A stretch of DNA of 64,000 bases from assembly GCA_044227925.1 (NCBI GenBank), contig JBGAVW010000004.1:1-64000 (forward strand). The letters run 5' to 3'. Of the stretch, positions 53,263 through 61,860 are shown one piece after another (within the stretch, counting starts at the first letter, position 1; each line of letters begins with the position of its first letter). The notes under the pieces were generated by a model. The model worked only from the letters and a program-made list of their open reading frames with translations, made no database searches and had not been told where the DNA came from. The position numbers and the translations under genes were made by a program. Source of the stretch: JADJLQ01 sp044227925. Its GTDB lineage: Bacteria; Bacteroidota; Bacteroidia; Chitinophagales; Saprospiraceae.

Positions 53263-56200
53263 TTATTGTTTTACCATTTTAAAGTAAGCGACATTCTTTC
53301 CGTTTTGGAACATCTGTATGAAATGAGTACCGGCAGCAAAATCGGACACATCCAGCTGAATTCTATTTATCCCTGGTTGTAATGAAAGTCTTTGCTGATG
53401 CTCTAATCTGCCGGTCAAATCAACTATTCTCATTTCTACATTGCCTGCTTTCTTTGCATTGACTTCTAATAAGGCATGCGTATGTGCAGGTACTGGAAAT
53501 AATACCATGGCATATGATTTGACAAATTCATCAATTACCCCTGTGGAGATTACTCTCATAAAAGTAATACCGGTCGGTACTCCATTTGTATTTAAGCTAC
53601 CATCAGAGGCCACTATTCTGGTAGGAATGGTAATGGATCCTCCCGGAGCAATTCCAAAAGCGGCGATAGTACTATCAATAGATTTTATAGTGGCCGTGAA
53701 CGAGGTAGTGTTGCCCAATAACCCTGTTGATAGTAATACACTAAAATCAGGCAATAAAGCGGATTGAAGTTTATAAACTACAGGATTTCCATCCGGGTCA
53801 GTAGATGCTCCCCAGGTAATACTGGCTGTACTATCTTTTCCTTTGAGATCTAATTTTATCGTATCACCCAGCTTAGGGCTTGTAATTGAAACTTGAGAAG
53901 GAAAATTATTTGGCTCAGGCAATAATTGGCCTCTGATTTCACCACCAGCAGAAGTAGTGGTATGTACATTAGCGTAGGCACCCCCGCCTCCTAACAATAA
54001 TAGTTGGTCGGCAGTCAATACAAATACATTACTGTCGGACACAAACTGACCACCCTTATTATCAGCGTTTGTATTGGTTTTAAGGGCAATTGCCACTCCT
54101 CCATTAGCTCCATTGGCCCCTGCATGTATGTGGGCACCACCACCTATGGTTCTGTTAAATTCTCCTGTAAGTCCTGAAAACGAACCAACCACGGTAAGCG
54201 TAGTATTATTTAACTCTGCTTTTACAGCCCCATTACCAGCTGATGTCACAGTTGGTACTTCGTTTAATCCACTTAATCTGGCCGTGAATACTGCGTTCGC
54301 CATGTTGTGGAAATTGCCACGAATTTCACCTCCAGGTGATTTGGTAGTATGTATATTTCCGTAAGCAGCTCTTTTTCGGAGTGAATCAACACTGCCGATA
54401 GAAAAAGAAATCGTATTATTTTCTGGAGATAAAACGCCTGCTAATGTATCGGCCGATGGTGTTACGATTAGATTGTATCTCACACCTCCATTAGTGCCTG
54501 GTAAGCCTAGATGTATATGTGAACCACCGTTCCATTTGCCATCCAGATTGGAAAATGAACCTGAAACGATCACTGTCCGGTTGGTTTGCAATTCTGCCAT
54601 CAAACCTCCGGATGCTTTTGTATTTACAGGAGTAGTTTCACCTTCTCCTGATAAAATTGAATGAAAATAACTGGTGGCTTCACCTAATAATTGTGCCCTG
54701 ATTTCACCTCCTGGTGCTCTGGAAGTATGAACATTCACATAGGTTTGTCTTTTTCTGAGAGAGTCTAAAAAACCGGTAGACAAATTGTAACTATTGCTGG
54801 CGGCAGGGTAAATGATGCTTAAACTATCTGCGGAATGAGTAACAGATAAGGTTACATTCACTGGACCATTTTGCCCTACGAAACCCCTATGAATATGTGA
54901 ATAACCACTACGATTAATTTTATCGAGAAGTCGTTCAGCTGAGCCTGATAAAGTTAATCTGGTACCATTGATTTCGGCCACTACATTTCCTCTTCCGGTG
55001 GTTAGTTGTGCTCGGTTTTCCTGCATACCATTAAAATAACCAAACAGAATATTTTGTACCTCAGGTACTATTTGACCCCTCATTTCTCCGCCAGGATTAT
55101 TTAATGAATGAACATTGGCATATAGTCTCCTGGCCATCAAATCTTCCAGGTTTGTAACTGTCAATTTGATGGTATTACTGTCTGTTAGAAAAGTTCCGCT
55201 TCTTTTATCTGCGCCTACATTATTTTTCAAATCATACTGAATACCTCCGTTTCTGCCTGCCATTCCTTGATGGATATGGGCACCGCCTCTTGTTGCTACT
55301 GCCAAATCACTCTCTAATCCACTGAAAGCGCCACTAACGGTGGCCACAGAATCTACAATATTTACAAATATGCCGCCAAACGCCTGTGAAGTAACTGCAA
55401 CAGGTTCATTGGTCCCTGAAAAATAAGCTCTGAATCTGGCATTGGCCACAGGAGCTACCTGGCCGCGCATTTCACCGGCAGGGTAGGCAGTAGAGTGAAT
55501 ATTACCATATAACTGATGAGCTTTCAGGGAAGCAAGTTGATTTGGATTTAAAGTGTAGGTATTTTCTGAAGCTAGAAAATTTACCGTTGTTTTGTTTGCA
55601 GTATCCGCAAAATTAGGTTTTAATGCAATAGATACTCCTCCGCTTTGGCCTGCATAGCCCAGATGAAGATGGCTGTTAGTATAGCCTGAAGTAATATCTT
55701 TAGCACTACCACTAAGGACTATTTTGTCCCCATTTAGCTCAATAAAAAACGAACCATGAGCCGGGGTATTGATTGGTGGAATTTCATTACTGCTTACCAA
55801 ATTGGAATGATAATATGCTTCAGACTCGGGCACCAACTGTCCCCTGATTTCACCTCCGGTGGCAATCGAAGAATGTACATTAAAGTAGAACTCCCGATTG
55901 GCGATCATCCCTTTTTGAGCAGTAGTCAATGCATATTTGTTTACGGATTCGGTATAGGATCCCGCCCTTTTTGTGGAATCCACCACAGGTATGGTTGCAA
56001 TTTGTACTCCACCAGTGGTGCCAGCTAATCCTCTATGAAAATGGGAATTAGTATAATCGCCACCTAAATTTTTGAAAGTACCACTTAAATACAATGTATC
56101 ACCATCTATTCTGGCTCTTACCTGGCCTGAAGCCATAGTAAGTACCGGAAATTCTTCCTGTGTACCTGTCATTTTAGCAATATAAAAATCACCTCTTTCT

Positions 56201-56829
56201 CTTACGTTTATAATTCCTTTCATTCCAAAGGCAGAATACTTTTCGCTTACATAATATAGAGTACCTAACCGGTTCATAATGACTTTTCCACCACCATTTG
56301 GGGTAAGAAATCCTCCATTTGAATTAGATCCACCATTGTCGTATTGCGTTTTGGAGACCTCTACTGCATTTATATCTGCTGCCAATTGAAAATTAACAGT
56401 ATCTCCCAACCGTACATTCAAAACAGCTGGATTGAATACATTCCCTGAATCACTCTTGACTATGAAAGAATTATAGGTCTTCACTGCGGGAGCAGTTACC
56501 GTTATAGTCCCTTTCATTCCATTTGATTTTACATGTGGTGTACATACGAAATATAAAGTACCAAGTTTGGTCATGACGACAGAACCACCCGCTAATGGTA
56601 TACGAAAGCCTCCTGCAAGACCCATTGTATCATTATTGTCCCAGGTTGATTTAGAAACCTCTACGGCATCATGAGAATTAAATGTAATGAATGTGATCGT
56701 GTCGCCTAATTTGGCCTCCACGGTACTGGGATTGAAAGTAAGTGAGGTAGTACCCCTGACTGTTATATTTGTAGCACCAAGGCTAAGGACAATACATATA
56801 CCAATAATGGTTGTGATTAATGATTTCAT
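53263..56829 (-). CDS. Secreted cupredoxin/CHRD-repeat protein with T9SS type A sorting domain
   Basis: The 1188-residue protein has a signal peptide (about 1-19) and two cupredoxin-like domains (about 22-112 and 118-210). The first has the type 1 copper ligands His53, Cys96, His99 and Met105. In the second these positions read Ile153, Ser195, Tyr198 and Met203. Six CHRD domains follow (about 217-965), each ending in a GGEIRGQL-like motif. A fibronectin/Ig-like domain and a T9SS type A C-terminus (VLFPVPAHTHALLEVNAKKAG, GTHFIQMFQNGKNVAYFKMVKQ) finish it. CHRD function is poorly known; the protein is probably surface-exposed. A minus-strand terminator follows. Confidence 0.92.
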   Translation of the reverse strand: MKSLITTIIGICIVLSLGATNITVRGTTSLTFNPSTVEAKLGDTITFITFNSHDAVEVSKSTWDNNDTMGLAGGFRIPLAGGSVVMTKLGTLYFVCTPHVKSNGMKGTITVTAPAVKTYNSFIVKSDSGNVFNPAVLNVRLGDTVNFQLAADINAVEVSKTQYDNGGSNSNGGFLTPNGGGKVIMNRLGTLYYVSEKYSAFGMKGIINVRERGDFYIAKMTGTQEEFPVLTMASGQVRARIDGDTLYLSGTFKNLGGDYTNSHFHRGLAGTTGGVQIATIPVVDSTKRAGSYTESVNKYALTTAQKGMIANREFYFNVHSSIATGGEIRGQLVPESEAYYHSNLVSSNEIPPINTPAHGSFFIELNGDKIVLSGSAKDITSGYTNSHLHLGYAGQSGGVSIALKPNFADTANKTTVNFLASENTYTLNPNQLASLKAHQLYGNIHSTAYPAGEMRGQVAPVANARFRAYFSGTNEPVAVTSQAFGGIFVNIVDSVATVSGAFSGLESDLAVATRGGAHIHQGMAGRNGGIQYDLKNNVGADKRSGTFLTDSNTIKLTVTNLEDLMARRLYANVHSLNNPGGEMRGQIVPEVQNILFGYFNGMQENRAQLTTGRGNVVAEINGTRLTLSGSAERLLDKINRSGYSHIHRGFVGQNGPVNVTLSVTHSADSLSIIYPAASNSYNLSTGFLDSLRKRQTYVNVHTSRAPGGEIRAQLLGEATSYFHSILSGEGETTPVNTKASGGLMAELQTNRTVIVSGSFSNLDGKWNGGSHIHLGLPGTNGGVRYNLIVTPSADTLAGVLSPENNTISFSIGSVDSLRKRAAYGNIHTTKSPGGEIRGNFHNMANAVFTARLSGLNEVPTVTSAGNGAVKAELNNTTLTVVGSFSGLTGEFNRTIGGGAHIHAGANGANGGVAIALKTNTNADNKGGQFVSDSNVFVLTADQLLLLGGGGAYANVHTTTSAGGEIRGQLLPEPNNFPSQVSITSPKLGDTIKLDLKGKDSTASITWGASTDPDGNPVVYKLQSALLPDFSVLLSTGLLGNTTSFTATIKSIDSTIAAFGIAPGGSITIPTRIVASDGSLNTNGVPTGITFMRVISTGVIDEFVKSYAMVLFPVPAHTHALLEVNAKKAGNVEMRIVDLTGRLEHQQRLSLQPGINRIQLDVSDFAAGTHFIQMFQNGKNVAYFKMVKQ

Positions 56830-57027
56830 GAAACTGGAATTTTATATATCTATTAACGGAATTGGTTAAAAAAAGTCTATCAAAAAATTAACTTTAATTT
56901 GACTTAAATTCTCAAAAAACACCAATTCAAGTTTTAACTTATTGACAGTCATTGCATTGTGAATTTATATTAAAGAAAAAAATAGTTTTTAAAAAATTGA
57001 ATTTCATGCAGATACAGTTAAATTCCA

Positions 57028-57035
57028 TATTTTTC
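57028..57035 (+). promoter_or_regulatory. Near-consensus -7 element of the HAD hydrolase gene
   Basis: TATTTTTC matches TAnnTTTG except for the last base and ends four bases before the ATG at 57040, the same spacing as at the permease gene. Confidence 0.35.
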
Positions 57036-57039
57036 GCTC

Positions 57040-57645
57040 ATGGAGAAAACAATAGTATTTGACCTGGGGGGAGTACTGGTAGATTGGAACCCCAGATATT
57101 TATATAGGTCTGTATTTAATGATGATGCGAAAATGAATCACTTCCTGGCAAATATTTGCACTGGAAACTGGAATGAATTACAGGATGCAGGGAGAAGCAT
57201 CCAGGAAGCAACAGAAGTATTGGTGGGCCATTTCCCTGAATATGAATTCTATATCAGAATGTTTTACGGAGAATGGCAAAAAATGCTCAATGGTCCTATC
57301 GATGGTACTGTGGATATTTTGAAAACATTAAAAAACAAGGAGTACAGAATCCTGGCATTGACCAATTGGAGTGCCGAGACTTTTCCAATCGCTTTGGGAT
57401 TATTTGATTTCCTTCATTGGTTTGATGATGTATTGGTCTCAGGAAAAGAAAAGCTAATCAAGCCCGATCCTGCCATTTTTAATTTATTAATAAAAAGATA
57501 TTCACTCGATCCTGCTCAAACGATATTTATTGATGATAATATAAAAAATGTAACAGCAGCAAAAGAAGTAGGATTGGATGCTATACATTTTACTGATCCA
57601 CACATACTAAGATTACAGCTAAATGAAAGAGGCATTATATTGTAA
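57040..57645 (+). CDS. HAD-superfamily hydrolase, subfamily IA
   Basis: The 201-residue protein has motif I FDLGGVLVDWNP, motif II LTNWSAETF, motif III Lys in GKEKLIKPDPAIF and motif IV FIDDNIKNVTAAKEVG. This is the YihX/haloacid dehalogenase-like group, probably a small-molecule phosphatase. Substrate unknown. It converges on the M20 gene after 40 bases with no clear terminator. Confidence 0.9.
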   Translation: MEKTIVFDLGGVLVDWNPRYLYRSVFNDDAKMNHFLANICTGNWNELQDAGRSIQEATEVLVGHFPEYEFYIRMFYGEWQKMLNGPIDGTVDILKTLKNKEYRILALTNWSAETFPIALGLFDFLHWFDDVLVSGKEKLIKPDPAIFNLLIKRYSLDPAQTIFIDDNIKNVTAAKEVGLDAIHFTDPHILRLQLNERGIIL

Positions 57646-57685
57646 TCGACCAACAATCTGGTGACATTGACCAACTATTGCCCCA

Positions 57686-59050
57686 TCACTTGCTCGGAGC
57701 ACTACTCATTACCGGAGCTCCTTTCCAACTATCTGCATAATCCAGAACCAGGTTGCATAATGTTTTGACCCCATGTTTCATAGCGGTATCGTCAACATAA
57801 AAATCAGGGGTATGATGAGATGGTGCTTTTGATCTTTCGGTTCCGGCAGGCATGCCTCCAAGAAATAAGAAAAGAGAAGGTACTTTTAAACCAAAGAAAG
57901 AAAAGTCCTCCGCACCTGTAACGGCTTTTATAAGATGAACATTTTTGTCTCCTACCACTTTTTTAAGTGTTGGCAGCATTTGCTCTGTGAGTGCAGGGTC
58001 ATTATAAGTCAATGGATAGCCAGGATGTATAGTCAATGTCGCGGTGGCTCCCATACTTTCTGCTATTTTAGTGGCGGTGAGCTTTATTTTCTCATGAATT
58101 TTGGCCTGCATTTCTTTGTCTAATGTTCTGATCGTACCGCCCAGTTCTACCTCTTCAGGGATAATATTATTTCGGACGCCTCCATGAAACATGGCCACAG
58201 TGACTACTGCTGCTTCTTTAGTAAGTTCGGTTTGTCGGCTCACGATGGTTTGTAAGCCCATTACGATTTGAGCACCTACCACTACTGGATCGATACCATC
58301 CCATGGGGTAGAGCCATGGACTTGTTTTCCTTTGATTTTGATGCTAAATCCATTTACAGCTGCCATGATTCCTTCCGGTTTATAGTTTATATGGCCCACT
58401 GGAGTCAGGCTATTTATGTGGAGTCCAAAAGCGACATCTACGGTAGGGTTTTCCATTACCCCTTCTTTCATCATGAGTTCGGCGCCACCTTCTTCACCGA
58501 TGGGAGCACCTTCTTCAGCGGGTTGAAATACCAGCTTTACATTGCCTTTTAATTGATCTTTCATAGAATACAATATTTTAGCAGCCCCCATGAGCATCGA
58601 AGTATGGGTATCGTGACCACAGGCATGCATTACGCCTACATTCATCCCATTAAATACATCTCTGTTGGTCGACTTCCATGGCAAATCAACCCGTTCGGTC
58701 ACCGGCAAGCCGTCTATATCTGCTCTCAATAAAATAGTTGGACCTGGTTTGCCCCCTTTGATCAAACCTACCACTCCGGTCTTGGCAATTCCAGTCTGCG
58801 GTTCTATACCGATAGACCTGAGATATTTAGCAATATATTCACTCGTTTTAAATTCTCTGTTGCTGAGTTCAGCATTTTGATGTAGCCAATGTCTGTTTTC
58901 AACGACCTGGGCATCAATCTCATTTGCCATTTTATCCACGATCATTCTTAGGTCAGGAGCAGGTGGCATGACCCCTTTTTTGGATTTGGATTGAGCAAAA
59001 ATCCCACCAGTAGTAATCAATAAAATTAAAATAGTTTTAGTAAATCTCAT
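57686..59050 (-). CDS. Exported M20 amidohydrolase (N-acyl-amino-acid hydrolase type)
   Basis: The M20D peptidase has metal ligands in HACGHDTHTSM, the Glu pair in PAEEGAPIGEEGGAELM, a His in FGLHINSLTP and TGAEDFSFFG near the C-terminus. I start it at the ATG at 59050 (454 residues), which gives a clean signal peptide ending near FAQS; the frame stays open to 59104 but would overlap the divergent GNAT gene. Relatives hydrolyse N-acyl amino acids such as hippurate; the natural substrate is unknown. Confidence 0.92.
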   Translation of the reverse strand: MRFTKTILILLITTGGIFAQSKSKKGVMPPAPDLRMIVDKMANEIDAQVVENRHWLHQNAELSNREFKTSEYIAKYLRSIGIEPQTGIAKTGVVGLIKGGKPGPTILLRADIDGLPVTERVDLPWKSTNRDVFNGMNVGVMHACGHDTHTSMLMGAAKILYSMKDQLKGNVKLVFQPAEEGAPIGEEGGAELMMKEGVMENPTVDVAFGLHINSLTPVGHINYKPEGIMAAVNGFSIKIKGKQVHGSTPWDGIDPVVVGAQIVMGLQTIVSRQTELTKEAAVVTVAMFHGGVRNNIIPEEVELGGTIRTLDKEMQAKIHEKIKLTATKIAESMGATATLTIHPGYPLTYNDPALTEQMLPTLKKVVGDKNVHLIKAVTGAEDFSFFGLKVPSLFLFLGGMPAGTERSKAPSHHTPDFYVDDTAMKHGVKTLCNLVLDYADSWKGAPVMSSAPSK

Positions 59051-59089
59051 TTTGAAGGTTATTTTTATCGAGGTTAAAATTAATAAAAC

Positions 59090-59521
59090 ATGCAGTACTA
59101 CCAAATTGAATTTGGGACTCCGGAATATGATGAGGCTATAAAGCTAAGGTATAACGTGCTTCGCGAGCCACTGGGACTTGATTTTAGTGCAGAGGATTTG
59201 GCTCAGGAATTTAATCATTTTCATTTGGGAGCATACAATGAAATGGGTATTTTAATTGGTTATTTATTATTATCACCTAAAGGGGACAAAGTCATTCAAA
59301 TGAGGCAAGTGGCCGTCGAACCGAAGCATCAGCACAAAGGTATAGGAAGAGGGTTAGTGACATTTAGTGAGGATTTTATTAAAAGACATGGATTCAGCGA
59401 GATGATCCTGCATGCGAGAGATTCGGCTGTGGCATTTTATGAAAAACTGAATTATAAAAGAGCAGGTGTTCCCTTTGAAGAGGTAGGCATTAAACATTAT
59501 AAAATGGTAAAAAAAGTGTAA
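59090..59521 (+). CDS. GNAT-family N-acetyltransferase
   Basis: The 143-residue protein has the GNAT acetyl-CoA motif VAVEPKHQHKGIGRGLVTFSE (Q/R-x-x-G-x-G/A form) followed by MILHARDSAVAFYEKLNYKR. The start PEYDEAIKLRYNVLREPLGL resembles small ElaA-like or YjgM-like enzymes. The substrate is unknown. It lies just upstream of the trp control region, which has its own promoter, so it is not part of that operon. Confidence 0.88.
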   Translation: MQYYQIEFGTPEYDEAIKLRYNVLREPLGLDFSAEDLAQEFNHFHLGAYNEMGILIGYLLLSPKGDKVIQMRQVAVEPKHQHKGIGRGLVTFSEDFIKRHGFSEMILHARDSAVAFYEKLNYKRAGVPFEEVGIKHYKMVKKV

Positions 59522-59535
59522 GGGTAAAATTTACT

Positions 59536-59595
59536 TTAAGATTTAAGACCTGCATCCGACAGATATCATCGGTACTGTATCAGCTTAAGATTTAA
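59536..59595. repeat. Direct repeat TTAAGATTTAA upstream of the trp promoter
   Basis: TTAAGATTTAA occurs at 59536-59546 and again at 59585-59595. The second copy is part of a near-palindrome, TTAAGATTTAATCTAA. Between the copies CCGA and TCGG could also pair. It may be a regulator site, but the AT-rich base composition makes chance plausible. Confidence 0.35.
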
Positions 59596-59624
59596 TCTAA
59601 GCATTTAAAAAAATGGCATATTAT

Positions 59625-59654
59625 TTTGAAATATAAAAAACGGCATTATATTTG
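59625..59654 (+). promoter_or_regulatory. trp operon promoter (-33 and -7)
   Basis: TTTG at 59625-59628 is followed after 18 bases by TATATTTG (59647-59654), a full Bacteroidota promoter. The transcript would start near 59660, about ten bases before the leader ATG. Confidence 0.75.
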
Positions 59655-59670
59655 CCATTAATTAAGACGA

Positions 59671-59733
59671 ATGAAAAATAATCAAAATACATGGTGGTGG
59701 TGGCATTGGATAAAACGGAGTGATCTGAGCTAG
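59671..59733 (+). CDS. trpL: trp operon leader peptide
   Basis: This 20-codon ORF begins MKNNQN, continues TWWWWHW and ends IKRSDLS before a TAG. Five of its 20 codons are tryptophan and four are consecutive, which is far above chance. It starts about ten bases after the predicted transcript start, is followed by a terminator hairpin and precedes trpE by 93 bases. This is the arrangement of a leader peptide in ribosome-mediated attenuation: ribosomes stalled at the Trp codons when charged tRNA-Trp is scarce would favour read-through into trpE. The peptide itself probably has no function. Confidence 0.9.
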   Translation: MKNNQNTWWWWHWIKRSDLS

Positions 59734-59758
59734 CCTGTATTCTGATTCATGATATATT

Positions 59759-59796
59759 AAACGGCTTGTCGGTTCACTTCGACAGGCCGTTTTTAA
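59759..59796 (+). terminator. trp attenuator terminator
   Basis: AAACGGCTTGTCG (59759-59771) pairs with CGACAGGCCGTTT (59780-59792), 13 pairs with one G-U, followed by a run of T to 59795. It stands 26 bases after the leader stop codon and 31 bases before the trpE ATG. The competing antiterminator is not obvious by eye; AGCC at 59732-59735 could pair with GGCT at 59763-59766. Confidence 0.88.
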
Positions 59797-59826
59797 TTTG
59801 AGTAATTTTTTGAATGAAATAGTGAG

Positions 59827-61233
59827 ATGAATAAAATAAAATTATACAGCACCAGCAAGAAACAATTGGCAGATACGGTGACCCCGGTACATTTATATCT
59901 CAAATTGCGTGACCATTTTGATGAATCAATGTTACTGGAGAGTACCGATTTTCGATCTGTAGAAAATTGCAATTCATACATTGGGCTAGGTAAACTGGCG
60001 GGGATAGAAGCCCAAAATGGCATAGTTACTATCCAACTGCCTGGAATGGAAGTCACAAAACATAGTTGTAGGGACCGTCACCAGTTATCGGGGTATTTGC
60101 AATCATTCATGGATTCATTTGAGCTCATTATGGATGGATCATACAAACTTACTAACGGCATCTTTGGGCATTTTAATTTTGAATCCATTCAATATTTTGA
60201 TTCACTAAGTTTTGATCCTGAGAAAAGAACAGTAGATATACCGGATGCTAAATTTATATTATATCGATACATCCTGGCGATAGACCATTTTAAGGATGAA
60301 ATGTATTTACTTGAGAATCATCTGGATCCACATGTCAAAACGATTGATAAAATTGAATCATGGATTCAAAATACAGCAGGTATCCAATCTTTTAAATTTG
60401 TACGGCATGGATCTGAAACCAGTTCGCTCACAGATCAGGATTTTCGTGACCTGGTGACCAAGGGTAAATATCACTGTAAAATCGGTGATGTATTCCAGGT
60501 GGTTTTTGCCAGAAGATTTAAGCAACGTTTTACCGGTGATGATTTTAATGTATACCGGGCGTTGCGCAGTGTCAATCCATCCCCTTACCTTTTTTATTTT
60601 GATATGGGCAGTTATAGAATTTTTGGTTCTTCGCCCGAATCCCAATTGGTAATTCACAACGGAATAGCAACTGTAAATCCCATCGCAGGCACATACAAAC
60701 GTACGGGCAACGATGAATTGGATCAGGTAAAAGCTAAAGAACTTGCTCTCGACCCTAAAGAAAATGCGGAGCACATCATGTTAGTGGATTTGGCACGAAA
60801 TGATCTGGGTATCCATTCCGATAAAGTAGAGGTTAAAATTTTAAAAGAGATACAATACTTTAGCCATGTAATCCACCTGGTATCTAATGTAGAAGGTAAA
60901 TTGAGCAAGGGCTTTAATATGTTCAAAGTATTCGGTGATACCTTTCCGGCCGGTACCTTATCAGGGGCTCCAAAATACAAAGCGATTGAGCTGATCAAGA
61001 CTTACGAACCTGAAGCAAGAAATTATTATGGTGGTTCCATTGGCTTTGCAGGATTCGACGGATCACTGGTTCATGCTATTACTATCAGATCCTTTTTAAG
61101 CAAAGACAATACACTACACTATCAGGCCGGTGCTGGCATCGTAGCTTCCAGTGTGGAAGAATCTGAATTGCAGGAAGTAAATAATAAATTAGGAGCATTG
61201 CGTACGGCTATGCTTCGGGCTGAATCTATTTAA
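59827..61233 (+). CDS. trpE: Anthranilate synthase component I
   Basis: TrpE makes anthranilate from chorismate and ammonia supplied by TrpG. The 468-residue protein has the feedback-inhibitor element LLESTDFRS (Leu 36 to Ser 44), where tryptophan binds in related enzymes, so it is probably also inhibited by tryptophan. The catalytic part has NPSPYLFYFDMGSYRIFGSSPE, PIAGTYKRTGN and GTLSGAPKYKAIELI. Length is slightly short but complete. trpG follows 13 bases later. Confidence 0.96.
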   Translation: MNKIKLYSTSKKQLADTVTPVHLYLKLRDHFDESMLLESTDFRSVENCNSYIGLGKLAGIEAQNGIVTIQLPGMEVTKHSCRDRHQLSGYLQSFMDSFELIMDGSYKLTNGIFGHFNFESIQYFDSLSFDPEKRTVDIPDAKFILYRYILAIDHFKDEMYLLENHLDPHVKTIDKIESWIQNTAGIQSFKFVRHGSETSSLTDQDFRDLVTKGKYHCKIGDVFQVVFARRFKQRFTGDDFNVYRALRSVNPSPYLFYFDMGSYRIFGSSPESQLVIHNGIATVNPIAGTYKRTGNDELDQVKAKELALDPKENAEHIMLVDLARNDLGIHSDKVEVKILKEIQYFSHVIHLVSNVEGKLSKGFNMFKVFGDTFPAGTLSGAPKYKAIELIKTYEPEARNYYGGSIGFAGFDGSLVHAITIRSFLSKDNTLHYQAGAGIVASSVEESELQEVNNKLGALRTAMLRAESI

Positions 61234-61246
61234 AACAGAAGTTAGT

Positions 61247-61858
61247 ATGAAGATAATAATGATTGATAATTACGATTCATTCACTTACAATTTAGTACAA
61301 TACCTTAGAGAATTGACAGGTGAAAATATAAAGGTGGTAAGAAATGATGAAGTACCGGTATCCTATTTAAACGAGTATGATTGTATATTTATATCACCAG
61401 GCCCTGGTGTTCCTAAAGATTCCGGAATAATTATAGAAGCTATTCAAACATATGCAGGTAAGAAATCCATATTTGGTGTTTGTCTTGGACTGCAAGCTAT
61501 TGGGGAGGCATTTGGTGGAAGTTTGATCAACCTGGAAAATGTATATCATGGGGTAAACACGCCCGTGACCATTACAGATCCTGGTGAATCAATCTTTGCA
61601 GGTTTGCCATCTCCATTTTTAGCCGGAAGATATCATTCATGGGTAGTAGATAAAAAAACATTGCCGGCTCAGTTGCAAATCACTGCGGAAGATGATAATG
61701 GAATGATCATGGCAGCCAGACACAAATCTTTCCATATTAAAGGCGTACAATTTCATCCTGAGTCTGTATTGACTCCCGATGGAAAGCAAATCCTTCAAAA
61801 TTTTTTAAAGGAGAGTGAATCACTTTATAGAAAACAATTAGCAGAAAATACGTTTTGA
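61247..61858 (+). CDS. trpG: Anthranilate synthase component II (glutamine amidotransferase)
   Basis: TrpG releases ammonia from glutamine for TrpE. The 203-residue class I amidotransferase has IDNYDSFTYNLVQYL, the oxyanion segment SPGPGVPKDSG, the catalytic Cys79 in FGVCLGLQAIGEAFGG and the His/Glu pair in VQFHPESVLTP. In many bacteria the same protein also serves PabB; its place between trpE and trpD favours tryptophan synthesis. Confidence 0.95.
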   Translation: MKIIMIDNYDSFTYNLVQYLRELTGENIKVVRNDEVPVSYLNEYDCIFISPGPGVPKDSGIIIEAIQTYAGKKSIFGVCLGLQAIGEAFGGSLINLENVYHGVNTPVTITDPGESIFAGLPSPFLAGRYHSWVVDKKTLPAQLQITAEDDNGMIMAARHKSFHIKGVQFHPESVLTPDGKQILQNFLKESESLYRKQLAENTF

Positions 61859-61860
61859 TT

